Positions 53,736 through 63,939 of a DNA stretch of 64,000 nt are shown here, in pieces. This DNA comes from Caldicoprobacter algeriensis (GTDB lineage Bacteria; Bacillota; Clostridia; Caldicoprobacterales; Caldicoprobacteraceae), in contig NZ_JAHUQD010000010.1 of the NCBI RefSeq assembly GCF_023838525.1, forward strand, positions 1 through 64,000. The letters are read 5' to 3'. The position numbers and the translations under genes are program-made. The notes below the pieces were generated by a model that searched no databases, was not told the DNA's origin, and worked only from the letters and a program-made list of their open reading frames with translations. How positions within the stretch are numbered: position 1 is the first letter of the stretch; every line of letters starts with the position of its first letter.

Positions 53736-54821
53736 ATGAAGAGCAAGGCCATGGTTTTAACGGCGTTCAACCAGCCGCTTGAGCTTCAGGAGTTTACCGT
53801 ACCAGCCCTTGAGGAAGGGCAAGTGCTGGTTAAGCTCAAAGCTGCTGGCGTATGCGGCTCCGACGTGCACATGTGGAAGGGCGAGGACCCCAGAACCCCC
53901 CTTCCCATTATCCTGGGCCATGAAGGGGTAGGTATAGTCGCCGAAGTTAAGGGAGAAAAGCGCACTGTTGATGGCCTTCCGTTAAAGGAAGGGGACTTCA
54001 TCTTATGGAACAGAGGTATCAGCTGTAACCAGTGTTTCGCCTGCAAGGTCTTGAGGGAGCCATCGCTGTGCCGGCAAAGGAAGGTGTACGGCATCAATAT
54101 GTCGTGCAGCCTACCGCCATATTTAAACGGTTGCTATTCCGAGTATATTGTGCTCAACCGCGATACCGATATATTCAAGATTACCCAAGACGTAGATCCC
54201 GCAGTGGTAGTTTCGGCTTCCTGTTCGGGTGCCACTGTTGCCCACGCGTTTGATATGATCGAGCATGCGGTGGGCGATACGGTGGTGGTACAGGGCCCCG
54301 GCCCGCTAGGGATATATGCAGTGGCCTTTGCCAGGAAGCTTGGCGCTTCAAAGGTTGTCGTGATAGGCGGTTCATCCTCACGCCTTAACATATGCAAAGA
54401 GATGGGGGCCATTACCCTTGATCGCCATGCTACTACGGTAGAGCAGAGAAGGGAGTTCATCATGGATATAACCGGTGGACGGGGAGTTGATGTTGTCGTT
54501 GAAGCCGTGGGCTCTCAAGGTGTGGTGGAAGAGGGCATAAAGCTTTTAAGAAGCGGCGGCACTTACCTTTCAACCGGTTTTGCGCAGCCCGCTGGCCTGG
54601 AACAGATTGATTTCTATTATGATGTTGTGAGGAAGAACATCAGGATTCAGGGGGTATGGGTCAGCGATACCAGGCATACTTGGCAGGCCCTCAACCTAGT
54701 GCTCGAAAATTCTGAGGCCTTCAGAAAGATGATCACCCACAGGTTTAAGCTGACGGAGGCCAACGAGGCTCTGAATGCCATGGCTACCAGACAGGCTTTA
54801 AAAGCGGTGTTTGAGATGTAG
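53736..54821 (+). CDS. Zinc-dependent alcohol dehydrogenase family protein
   Basis: The start is ATG 53736, eight bases after AAAGGGA. The 361-aa medium-chain dehydrogenase has catalytic zinc ligands (GVCGSDVHMW, GHEGVGIV), a structural Cys set (NRGISCNQCFACKVLREPSLC) and a Rossmann fold (VVVQGPGPLGIYAVAFARKL). It would oxidise a secondary alcohol or polyol with NAD(P). It is the last of four genes running from 49428, so a pathway combining it with the OYE and flavoprotein is likely. Confidence 0.93.
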   Translation: MKSKAMVLTAFNQPLELQEFTVPALEEGQVLVKLKAAGVCGSDVHMWKGEDPRTPLPIILGHEGVGIVAEVKGEKRTVDGLPLKEGDFILWNRGISCNQCFACKVLREPSLCRQRKVYGINMSCSLPPYLNGCYSEYIVLNRDTDIFKITQDVDPAVVVSASCSGATVAHAFDMIEHAVGDTVVVQGPGPLGIYAVAFARKLGASKVVVIGGSSSRLNICKEMGAITLDRHATTVEQRREFIMDITGGRGVDVVVEAVGSQGVVEEGIKLLRSGGTYLSTGFAQPAGLEQIDFYYDVVRKNIRIQGVWVSDTRHTWQALNLVLENSEAFRKMITHRFKLTEANEALNAMATRQALKAVFEM

Positions 54822-54926
54822 CAATATTTCTCAATTCCAACCTTTGCATGTATTCAGGTGTAGAAAATCGTCAATAATTATTTATAGAAAAAAACCGGCA
54901 ATACTTACATGCAAAGGGGAATCGGA

Positions 54927-57900
54927 ATGCCAAATTTAGAAGAGCTAAAACAACACGCCAGAGAGATCGCCAAAAGCCACAAAGTCAAAAAAGGTGCAAC
55001 ATTATCCCGTAATGTATTTCCCAAAATTGATGAGGATATCGAGGTATTGCTTAAGGCCTATAAGATCACAAACGAAGTGGTGAAGAACAAAGGATATATC
55101 GTTCCTGCAGCCGAATGGCTGCTGGACAATTTCTACATGATCGAGGAACACATAAAGGATATTAAGCACAGCTTGAGTCAGGACTATTATTGTGAACTTC
55201 CTTTACTGGAAACCGGAAAATTTAAGGGATTGCCAAGGGTGTATGCGCTGGTTGAGGAGATGCTTTCCTATACCGATGCCAGCTTGAACGATGAGGAGAT
55301 CAAGGCATTTATAAGTGGATACCAGTTGGTCACCCCTCTTACCAGCCGTGAACTCTGGGTAATCCCGACAATGATACGCATTGCATTGATAAAGAAAATC
55401 CGTGATATATCTGTACATATAGTGGAATCGCAAAATTTAAAAAGGGAAGCCGAAAAGTGGGCTGAGCGCTTGTTAGCAGCGCTGGAAGGTACCGAGGAAG
55501 ACATACAGCGGGCTATTTCTGAGCACGATAGCGAAATCGGCACCATGGTGCCGGCCTATGCAGAAAGGTTGCTCAAGCGTTTAAGGGAGCAGGGCAGCGA
55601 AGCTGCCTCCATCATCAGATGGATAGATGGCAAGTTGGCGCTTCAAGGTACCAATGCAGAGGAAATCATACAGCAGGAGCACCAGCAACAGGCAGCATAT
55701 AAGGTATCAATAGGGAATGCCATTACCACTCTGCGCTTTTTGGCGGGGATTAAATGGGAAGAGCTTTTTGAGAAATTGAGCATAGTAGAGCAGACGTTGC
55801 GCCAGGACCCTGAGGGAGTTTATGGGAAGATGGAGTTTGCTTCCAGAGATTTTTACCGCCGTCAGGTGGAGGAGCTGGCCAAAGAGGCCGGCGTCAGCGA
55901 GTGGGAAGTGGCGCATGCTGCCATTGATTGTGCCCGTGAATTTGGGAACAACCCGCATGCTGAGGCGCGGCACAGGCATGTGGGATACTACCTTATTGGT
56001 AAAGGCAGGAAACAGCTTGAGGCCAGGCTTAACATCAAGAAAAGCTTTGTCAAAAAGCTGAAGCAGGGAGTAGTCGATCATCCCTACGGCTTTTACTTCG
56101 GCTCAATCTCGTTGCTTACAGCAGGGTTGTTTGCGCTGTTCTATTTTATTCTATTCAGGTATGGCGACGTAACGGGTTTTTGGGATTTACTGGTAGCCAT
56201 GCTGGTGGCTGCCATTCCAATCTTCAGCTTATCGATCGGCATAGTTCACTGGGCTGTTACCCGAATGCTGCCGCCATGCCATCTGCCAAAATTGGAGTTT
56301 AAGGATGGCATACCGCCGGAATACCGCACCCTGGTGATAATCCCTACCCTGTTGTCTAGCGAGAAGAGGGTCAAGGAACTGGTAGAGCAGATGGAGGTCT
56401 TTTACCTTGCCAACCACGAGAAAAACCTTCATTTTGCTCTAGTGGGCGATTTTAAAGATTCTCCCAATCAAACGGAACCCCAGGATGAAAAGATCGTTGA
56501 GACGGCTATAAAAGCTATCGAGGAGTTGAATGCCCGCTATAGCGACGAGAGAAAGGACATATTTTTCTATTTCCATCGTTACAGGCAGTGGAATCCGGCT
56601 CAGAAGACCTGGATGGGCTGGGAGCGCAAAAGAGGCGCTATTATTGAGCTTAACCGCTTCTTAAAGGGTAGAGACGATACAAGCTATTACATAAAGGTGG
56701 GAGACCTTTCGGCATTAAAATCCGTCAAGTATATCATCACGCTAGATGCTGATACCCAGCTGCCCAGGGATGCCGCAAAACGCCTGGTGGGCACCATGGC
56801 GCATCCACTTAACCGCCCCCGATTGAATCCATTTATACCTAGGGTGGAAGAAGGCCACGGGCTACTCCAGCCCAGGATAGGGGTGGCTGTGGATAGCGCC
56901 AGCCGCTCCTTTTTTGCTTTGATATTCTCGGGGCAAACCGGTATTGACCCCTATACCACGGCGGTTTCGGATGTGTACCAGGATCTCTTTGGCGAGGGAA
57001 TATTCACGGGCAAGGGAATCTACGACCTGGATGCCTTTTACAACGTATTGGACCAGGCCATTCCCGAAAACACCATTTTGAGCCATGATTTGCTTGAAGG
57101 CTGTTATTTGAGGGCCGGATTGGTGACCGACATAGAATTGATAGACGGCTATCCATCCCATTACGTAGCTTATGCCATGAGGCTGCATCGCTGGGTCCGC
57201 GGGGACTGGCAGCTCATTCCATGGCTGTTCTCCCGTATAAAAGACGCAAGAGGGAACAGCGCGATAAACCCCCTAAACGCCATATCGAAATGGAAGATAC
57301 TGGATAATATGAGGCGCAGCTTGCTGCCGCCTGCGATATTCCTTGCTCTGATGCTGGGCATGACGGTCCTGCCGGGGCCGGTATGGTTGTGGGTAAGCCT
57401 TGGGGTACTCACGCTGGCTTTTCCACTGCTTATGGACGTAATAGGCAACTTTTTGTCGGGGAGCAGAGGGGCTGGCTCTTCCACAAAGCTGGCCGATGCG
57501 CTGTTTGGCGCCAGGAGCCTGACATGGCAGATTGCCTTGTCGTTTGTATTTCTGGCGCACCAAGCCTATCTCATGGCGGATGCCATAGTGCGTACTATTA
57601 TAAGGGTGGCTTTTACCCACAAGAGTATGCTGGAATGGGTAACTGCGGCAGATGCCGAGCGAAGCTTTAAGGGGCAGCTTTCCGACTTTTGGAGGAAGAT
57701 GTGGCCCGGGACAGCGGTTGCGGCTTTCTTCTTCGGATGGATTGTCTTTTTCAATCCTGTGCTATGGGCTGGAACTGCGGCCTTGTCGATATTGTGGGGC
57801 TTGTCCCCGTGGATAGCCTATTGCATAAGTCGGCCGAAGCAAAAGCAGGTTCCCAATTTGTCGCAGGAACAGATTTTGAAGCTCAGGTTGATCGCCAGAA

Positions 57901-60900
57901 AGATATGGCGGTTCTTTGAGGATTTCGTTGGTCCGGAGGATAACTGGTTGCCGCCCGACAATTATCAGGAGGACCCACCTGTTGGCGTGGCGCACAGAAC
58001 CTCGCCCACCAACATCGGTTTGTACCTCATGTCTATTCTGGCGGCACGTGACCTGGGCTATATAGGCACGCTGGAGGCTATCGAGAGGCTTGATCGTACC
58101 ATTTCCACCATTGAGAGGATGGAAAAGGCCGAAGGCCATCTATATAACTGGTATAACACCACCACGCTGGAGCCGCTTAAACCCCGCATCATATCGTCGG
58201 TTGATAGCGGCAATCTGGTGGGTTATCTGATTGTCATCAAGCAGGGCATTGAAGACCTTTTGAAAAGGCCGCTTATAGGCAAAGAGATGCTGGAAGGGTT
58301 AAGGGATACGCTGATGCTTTACGAGCAAAAATGGGATGGCTTGCTTGGCAAGCTAGTGATCAGTGACGGCGTTACCCTTACCGGTTGGAGGACCCTGCTT
58401 GATGACATAAAACAAGAGAAGGGTGGCATTGATAGATACATCGGCCTTTATTTGCAGGAGCTGGATTGCCTAGTGCCATGGGTGTCAATGCTGTGCAGCG
58501 TGCCTGAACAGCTGAAGGATGAGCAAAGAGGATATGCTGAGACTGCCAAAAAGTTCAACCACCTGGCAGAGCAGCTCAATAATGGATTTTCGCTGGAATG
58601 GCTGCTGGATAACTATCCCCTTGTTTTGGATATTCTATCGGAGGTCATGCAGTCACTATATGAAAAAGGGCATGCAGATGAAAAAGCTCAAAAGCTCAAG
58701 AGCTGGTTTAAAGATTTTGAGCTGGCCCTGGCAAAGTCACATGCTGCTGTAAAGGATTTTGCACAGCGTTGCAACGATTTAAGCTGTAGAATTGACCAAT
58801 TGGTCCGCAATACCAACTTCCGGGTGGTGTACGATTCTAACCTAGAGCTGTTCTCCGTGGGTTACGACGTGGAAAAGGGCAAGCTCATAAAGAGCTATTA
58901 TGATCTTCTGGCATCCGAGGCGAGACAGGCCAGCTTTGTGGCCATAGCAAAGGGTGACGTGCCGCAGAAGCACTGGTTCCGTTTGGGGCGACCTCTAACC
59001 ATGGTAGGGGATTACAAGGTGCTGCTGTCGTGGAGCGGTACCATGTTTGAATATATGATGCCGCTTTTGGTAATGAGGAACTATGATTATACCCTATTGG
59101 ATGAGACATATACAGCGGCGGTGGAGGCTCAGATTCAATATGGGGAACAGCGCCGTGTACCCTGGGGGGTATCGGAATCCGCTTTTTATGCCTTTGACTT
59201 GCATCTCAACTATCAGTATAAAGCTTTTGGCGTACCCAAGCTAGGGCTTAAACGCGGGCTCATAAACGACATAGTCATTGCCCCCTATGCCACCCTTTTG
59301 GCCTTGCCGGTAAATCCCGTTGCAGCAGTCAAAAACGTTGAAGCCCTTATCGCGGAGGGGGCAGATGGCACTTACGGGTTATACGAGGCCATTGACTATA
59401 CTCCTGAACGCCTGCCCCAGAAGAAGAGGAGGATGGTGGTAAAGAGCTTTATGGCCCACCACCAGGGTATGGCATTGCTGGCGCTGAATAACTTCTTAAA
59501 CGACAACATCATGCAGGAGAGGTTCCATGCTTCTCCCATGGTTCGCGCTACCGAACTGTTGCTGCAGGAGCGCATCCCTGAAAAAGAGATATTTATAAAA
59601 GACCGCAGCGAAAAGCCTCTGGATGTGGAGACAGAAAAGGTAAAATATCACGAGATCAGGCCAAGAAGACGATTTTCTGTACCCACTACCGAGATACCCG
59701 AGGTGCATCTGCTGTCCAATGGCGCGTATTCGGTAATGATTACGGCCGGCGGCAGCGGTTTCAGCCAGATGCACGGGATGGTGGTTAACCGCTGGTGCGA
59801 GGATTTTACCCTGGAAGGGCACGGCATGTTTTTTTACATAAAAAACCTGAACTCAAACGAGTTTTGGTCGGCTACCTATAATCCCACCAGGGTTATGCCT
59901 GGTGAGTACCGTGTGGTATTTGAACCGGATCACGCTGTATTCTTAAGAAGGGATGGCAATATCGAAACCCTTACAGAGGTGGCGGTATCCACTGAGCATA
60001 ATGCTGAGATAAGGAGAATAAGCCTTACCAATCATAGCCAACATGGACGGGTGGTGGAAGTTACCAGCTATTTTGAGCCTGTGCTGTCATCGTTGGCCGA
60101 TGATATGGCGCACCGCGCATTCAATAACCTCTTTGTTGAAACCGAGTATGTACCTGAGTACAATACCCTTTTGGCCAGAAGAAGGCCGCGAAAGCCCCAT
60201 CACAAGTCCGTATGGCTGGTCCATACCTTTGCGCTGGAAGGCGAAGCTATAGGCGAACCGCAATACGAAACCGACAGGGCCCGTTTTATTGGCAGGGGAA
60301 GAGACCTGTCTTTCCCGCAGGTAATGGAGCCGGAACACCCATTGTCCAATACAGCGGGGGCGGTGGTGGACCCCATCATGAGCTTGAGGCAGAGAATAGC
60401 CATTCCGCCTGGCAAGACTGCAAAGATATCTTTTATGGTGGCGGTGGCCGACAGCCGCGAGGCTGCCATTTCACTTGCAAAGGAGTACAGGAGTGGCTCT
60501 GTTGCCTCCCGCGCCTTTGAGCTGGCGTGGACCCACAGCCAGGTTGAGATGCGCTACCTCAATATAACCTCGGGGCAGGTCAACCTGTACCTGAAGATGG
60601 CATCTCATATACTCTATCCTACCCCTGTGCAGAGAAACAAGGAGGAGCTCTTAAGGAAAAATCGAAAGGGACAGTCGGGCCTGTGGGCGTACGGTATTTC
60701 GGGAGACATCCCAATCGTGGTGGTTGAGGTAAGCAAGCTGGAACACATGGAACTGGTCAGGCAGGTTTTAACAGCTCATGAGTACTGGCGCCTCAAAGGC
60801 TTAAATGTGGATCTGGTGCTGCTCAACGAGTATGGCAGCAGCTATGAGCAGCCTGTGCAGGAGAGGCTGCAGGATTTGGTTATGATAAGCCATGCCAGGG

Positions 60901-63533
60901 ATTTACAGAACAAGCCGGGAGGGGTGTACATCATACAGGGGGTTTTTATGCCCGAGGAGGATAAAAACCTGTTGAAAGCTGTTGCGCGGCTGGTGCTATC
61001 GGGCGATGGTGGCAGCATATCATCACAGCTCAAGTTTTATGAACCAAAAGAGGCTTTACCACCTGCGTTAACTGTAACAGCACTGCCGGTTCACGAAGAA
61101 GAGATATTGGATGAAAAAGATGAAGAACTTATATTTTTCAACGAACTGGGAGGGTTCAGCCGCGATGGCCGGGAATACGTCATCAGGTTACAGCACGGCA
61201 AATGCACCCCTATGCCATGGAGCAACGTTGTATCCAACAGCCGGTTTGGTTTCCTGGTCACCGAATCGGGAGGCGGGTATACATGGTGTAAGAATAGCCG
61301 GCAGAACAAGTTGACGCCCTGGTCCAATGACCCGGTAATTGATCCGCCCGGTGAGGTCATCTATTTAAGGGATGAGGACACCGGTGAGGTTTGGACCATA
61401 ACGCCATCCCCTGTTCGGGAGAGTCAGCCCTATATAGTGCGCCACGGGCAGGGCTATACGATATTTGAACACACCAGCCACGGGCTTGTGCAGCGTCAGG
61501 AGATGTTCGTGCCTTTGGAATACCCTGTGAAGATTTCAAAGGTGGTTTTAAGAAACGATTCTAAATGGAGCAAGAGGATTACCCTTACGTATTATGTTGA
61601 ATGGGTGCTGGGCGTTCAGCGGCATGGTACTAGCCAGTTTATCATAACCGAGTGGGATGAGCAAACGGGTGCCTTGCTGGCACGAAACGCTTACAACGAA
61701 GAGTATGCCGAACGGGTAGCATTTATCGCGGCTAACCTACCTGTATCCTCCTATACATGCGACAGGACCGAATTTTTAGGCAGAAACGGCAGCATACAAA
61801 CTCCAGCTGCCCTGCAGAGGATCGGTCTTTCCGGGCGAGTGGGTGCGGGCTATGACCCGTGCGGTGCGCTGCAGGTGAGAATAACCCTGGAGCCGGGAGA
61901 ACAGAAGGAGATTGTATGTTTACTGGGACAGGGTGAAAACCTGGACGAAGTGCGGCAGATAATAAGTCTATACAGGGATGTTGAAAAGGTGGACCAGGAG
62001 CTTAAAAACGTAAAGAAATTCTGGGATGGGGTCTTGGGAACTGTGCAGGTCAGCACGCCAGACCCATCCATGGACCTGCTGCTCAACCGTTGGTTGGTGT
62101 ACCAGGTGCTTTCCTGCAGGATGTGGGGCAGGACCAGCTTTTATCAAGCGAGCGGTGCCTATGGATTCAGGGACCAGCTGCAGGATTCCCTGGCACTGGT
62201 TTATAGTTTGTCGGATCTTGTACGGCAGCACATCATCGAAGCCAGTGCACATCAGTTTGTCGAGGGAGATGTGCAGCACTGGTGGCACATGCCTTATAAA
62301 GGGATTCGCACGCGGATGTCTGATGATCTGCTGTTCCTGCCGTTTGTGGCAGCCGACTACGTAAAGATTACCGGCGACTGGAGTGTACTCGATGAAGAGG
62401 TCTATTTCCTTGAAGATGAGCCTTTGGCGCCCGAAGAGATGGAGCGTTACAGCGTTCCCCGCATCTCACAGAGCAAGGCTACTGTCTACGAACACTGCAT
62501 ACGGGCCATAGAACGTGCGCTTAAGTTTGGTCCGCATGGGCTGCCGCTTATGGGTACGGGGGACTGGAACGATAGCATGGACAATGTAGGAAGAAAAGGA
62601 AGGGGCGAAAGCGTATGGCTGGGATGGTTCCTGTACACCACGCTGCAGCGCTTTATACCGATTTGTGAAGCCAGAGGGGATGAAGAGCGGGCTAAAAGCT
62701 TCAGAGAGATAGCTAGCAGTATCCTAAATGCTATTGAAAAACACGGCTGGGACGGTGGATGGTACAGAAGGGCTTACTTTGATGACGGAACGCCGCTAGG
62801 GTCTGAGCAAAATGACGAGTGCCAGATAGACTCGATATCTCAGTCCTGGGCGGTTATCTCGGAGGCCGCAAACCCCAACCGGGTTCGCGAGTCCATGAGG
62901 GCTTTAGAAAATTATCTGATTCGCCGTGAGGAGGGGATTATACGCCTGTTCACTCCGCCATTTGATAAGACCCATCTGGAACCGGGATACATCAAAGGTT
63001 ATATTCCGGGTGTGAGGGAAAACGGCGGGCAGTACACCCATGCAGCGGTGTGGGTGATTATGGCCTTTGCCAAGCTGGGCGATGGCAATAAGGCCGCTGA
63101 GTTGTTTAACTTGATCAATCCCATAAACCATGCGCGCACCTGGATCGAGCTGTCGAGATACAAGGTAGAACCGTACGTAATGGCGGCAGATGTATATTCC
63201 ACGCAGCTTTATGTGGGTAGAGGAGGATGGACCTGGTATACCGGTTCGGCGGCCTGGATGTACAGGGTAGGACTTGAACACATACTGGGATTTAAGCTGG
63301 AAGGCGAATACTTGATTGTGGACCCCTGTATACCTCAGTCGTGGAGCAAATACGAGATCAGCTACAATTACAAGAACAGCGCATACCACATCATCGTAGA
63401 GAACCCGCAAGGGGTCAGCAAGGGCGTCAGAACCGTACTGCTAGATGGGCAGAAGCTGCCGGACGGAAGGATCCCCCTTGTGGATGACGGCATACGCCAT
63501 GAGGTGCGCGTCATACTGGGGACCGGTGTATAG
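54927..63533 (+). CDS. Cyclic beta-1,2-glucan synthase (GT84-cyclising domain-GH94)
   Basis: The start is ATG 54927, eight bases after AGGGG. This single 2868-aa protein has an N-terminal helical region, two membrane helices (about 389-414 and 420-443), and a GT84 glycosyltransferase (LDADTQLPRDAAKRLVGTMA near 604; DLLEGCYLRAG; RLHRWVRGDWQLIPW near 755). More helices (about 800-955) lead to a middle glucoamylase-like/cyclising domain (WGVSESAFYAFDLHLNYQYK near 1415; HHQGMALLALNNF near 1511) and GT36/GH94 modules ending in the phosphorolytic barrel (MGTGDWNDSMDNVGRKG near 2545). It would polymerise glucose from UDP-glucose, trim and cyclise it. The middle domain is, by recall, the GH189 transglycosylase of the related Thermoanaerobacter enzyme. 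It appears intact and stands alone. Confidence 0.93.
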   Translation: MPNLEELKQHAREIAKSHKVKKGATLSRNVFPKIDEDIEVLLKAYKITNEVVKNKGYIVPAAEWLLDNFYMIEEHIKDIKHSLSQDYYCELPLLETGKFKGLPRVYALVEEMLSYTDASLNDEEIKAFISGYQLVTPLTSRELWVIPTMIRIALIKKIRDISVHIVESQNLKREAEKWAERLLAALEGTEEDIQRAISEHDSEIGTMVPAYAERLLKRLREQGSEAASIIRWIDGKLALQGTNAEEIIQQEHQQQAAYKVSIGNAITTLRFLAGIKWEELFEKLSIVEQTLRQDPEGVYGKMEFASRDFYRRQVEELAKEAGVSEWEVAHAAIDCAREFGNNPHAEARHRHVGYYLIGKGRKQLEARLNIKKSFVKKLKQGVVDHPYGFYFGSISLLTAGLFALFYFILFRYGDVTGFWDLLVAMLVAAIPIFSLSIGIVHWAVTRMLPPCHLPKLEFKDGIPPEYRTLVIIPTLLSSEKRVKELVEQMEVFYLANHEKNLHFALVGDFKDSPNQTEPQDEKIVETAIKAIEELNARYSDERKDIFFYFHRYRQWNPAQKTWMGWERKRGAIIELNRFLKGRDDTSYYIKVGDLSALKSVKYIITLDADTQLPRDAAKRLVGTMAHPLNRPRLNPFIPRVEEGHGLLQPRIGVAVDSASRSFFALIFSGQTGIDPYTTAVSDVYQDLFGEGIFTGKGIYDLDAFYNVLDQAIPENTILSHDLLEGCYLRAGLVTDIELIDGYPSHYVAYAMRLHRWVRGDWQLIPWLFSRIKDARGNSAINPLNAISKWKILDNMRRSLLPPAIFLALMLGMTVLPGPVWLWVSLGVLTLAFPLLMDVIGNFLSGSRGAGSSTKLADALFGARSLTWQIALSFVFLAHQAYLMADAIVRTIIRVAFTHKSMLEWVTAADAERSFKGQLSDFWRKMWPGTAVAAFFFGWIVFFNPVLWAGTAALSILWGLSPWIAYCISRPKQKQVPNLSQEQILKLRLIARKIWRFFEDFVGPEDNWLPPDNYQEDPPVGVAHRTSPTNIGLYLMSILAARDLGYIGTLEAIERLDRTISTIERMEKAEGHLYNWYNTTTLEPLKPRIISSVDSGNLVGYLIVIKQGIEDLLKRPLIGKEMLEGLRDTLMLYEQKWDGLLGKLVISDGVTLTGWRTLLDDIKQEKGGIDRYIGLYLQELDCLVPWVSMLCSVPEQLKDEQRGYAETAKKFNHLAEQLNNGFSLEWLLDNYPLVLDILSEVMQSLYEKGHADEKAQKLKSWFKDFELALAKSHAAVKDFAQRCNDLSCRIDQLVRNTNFRVVYDSNLELFSVGYDVEKGKLIKSYYDLLASEARQASFVAIAKGDVPQKHWFRLGRPLTMVGDYKVLLSWSGTMFEYMMPLLVMRNYDYTLLDETYTAAVEAQIQYGEQRRVPWGVSESAFYAFDLHLNYQYKAFGVPKLGLKRGLINDIVIAPYATLLALPVNPVAAVKNVEALIAEGADGTYGLYEAIDYTPERLPQKKRRMVVKSFMAHHQGMALLALNNFLNDNIMQERFHASPMVRATELLLQERIPEKEIFIKDRSEKPLDVETEKVKYHEIRPRRRFSVPTTEIPEVHLLSNGAYSVMITAGGSGFSQMHGMVVNRWCEDFTLEGHGMFFYIKNLNSNEFWSATYNPTRVMPGEYRVVFEPDHAVFLRRDGNIETLTEVAVSTEHNAEIRRISLTNHSQHGRVVEVTSYFEPVLSSLADDMAHRAFNNLFVETEYVPEYNTLLARRRPRKPHHKSVWLVHTFALEGEAIGEPQYETDRARFIGRGRDLSFPQVMEPEHPLSNTAGAVVDPIMSLRQRIAIPPGKTAKISFMVAVADSREAAISLAKEYRSGSVASRAFELAWTHSQVEMRYLNITSGQVNLYLKMASHILYPTPVQRNKEELLRKNRKGQSGLWAYGISGDIPIVVVEVSKLEHMELVRQVLTAHEYWRLKGLNVDLVLLNEYGSSYEQPVQERLQDLVMISHARDLQNKPGGVYIIQGVFMPEEDKNLLKAVARLVLSGDGGSISSQLKFYEPKEALPPALTVTALPVHEEEILDEKDEELIFFNELGGFSRDGREYVIRLQHGKCTPMPWSNVVSNSRFGFLVTESGGGYTWCKNSRQNKLTPWSNDPVIDPPGEVIYLRDEDTGEVWTITPSPVRESQPYIVRHGQGYTIFEHTSHGLVQRQEMFVPLEYPVKISKVVLRNDSKWSKRITLTYYVEWVLGVQRHGTSQFIITEWDEQTGALLARNAYNEEYAERVAFIAANLPVSSYTCDRTEFLGRNGSIQTPAALQRIGLSGRVGAGYDPCGALQVRITLEPGEQKEIVCLLGQGENLDEVRQIISLYRDVEKVDQELKNVKKFWDGVLGTVQVSTPDPSMDLLLNRWLVYQVLSCRMWGRTSFYQASGAYGFRDQLQDSLALVYSLSDLVRQHIIEASAHQFVEGDVQHWWHMPYKGIRTRMSDDLLFLPFVAADYVKITGDWSVLDEEVYFLEDEPLAPEEMERYSVPRISQSKATVYEHCIRAIERALKFGPHGLPLMGTGDWNDSMDNVGRKGRGESVWLGWFLYTTLQRFIPICEARGDEERAKSFREIASSILNAIEKHGWDGGWYRRAYFDDGTPLGSEQNDECQIDSISQSWAVISEAANPNRVRESMRALENYLIRREEGIIRLFTPPFDKTHLEPGYIKGYIPGVRENGGQYTHAAVWVIMAFAKLGDGNKAAELFNLINPINHARTWIELSRYKVEPYVMAADVYSTQLYVGRGGWTWYTGSAAWMYRVGLEHILGFKLEGEYLIVDPCIPQSWSKYEISYNYKNSAYHIIVENPQGVSKGVRTVLLDGQKLPDGRIPLVDDGIRHEVRVILGTGV

Positions 63534-63543
63534 TTGCCGGTCC
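63520..63543 (+). terminator. Hairpin overlapping the glucan synthase stop
   Basis: GGACCGG (63520-63526) pairs with CCGGTCC (63537-63543) across the stop codon; the T-rich tail is weak. Confidence 0.55.
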
Positions 63544-63595
63544 TTCATTATTGTTTAAGCTTGAGTTTAAATTTGAATGCTTATGCGGTGTTTGC

Positions 63596-63625
63596 TTGAC
63601 ACAAAGAGAAAGGCATGCGTATAAT
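63596..63625 (+). promoter_or_regulatory. Strong promoter at the right end of the window
   Basis: Consensus TTGACA (63596-63601), 18-base spacer, consensus TATAAT (63620-63625). The leader to the small ORF is about 110 bases and A+T-rich. Confidence 0.9.
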
Positions 63626-63742
63626 ATTTGTGTAAAAACTGTAAAATATAAAATTTTTAATAATGTTGTATTACGTTTTAGCTGCAAATTTTTAAAATAG
63701 AATCGAAAATTTGTTAAAGAGGTATACAGGGAGAGTTTATAA

Positions 63743-63853
63743 ATGAAAAATGGTTTAAGTGACAATGAAAGGTTTATATTAATGGTATTGTTCGGTATAA
63801 TAACATTCATTGAACTAGCAACGGGTTTTTTTACTCAGAAGCACATCCTCTAA
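63743..63853 (+). CDS. Possible 36-aa single-helix membrane protein
   Basis: ATG 63743 is preceded by GGGAGAG at good spacing. The product, starting MKNGLSDNERFILMVLFG, has a hydrophobic helix (about residues 12-31) and a short tail, FFTQKHIL. I recognise no family. It could be a small membrane or leader protein, or a chance frame. It sits behind a consensus promoter and before another gene. Confidence 0.4.
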   Translation: MKNGLSDNERFILMVLFGIITFIELATGFFTQKHIL

Positions 63854-63939
63854 TAAAATTGTTACCTTATATGGCAATGACTATCTATGTTTCAATAAGG
63901 ACTTGGTTGTGAAAAAATAAAAAGTAAAGGAGTGTTGCA

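Noticed and set aside
57383-57670. Alternative-frame proteins within the 8.6-kb glucan synthase gene
   Set aside because: Both strands are open in places because of base composition; none has a ribosome site or family motif, and the main frame is continuous and family-matched.
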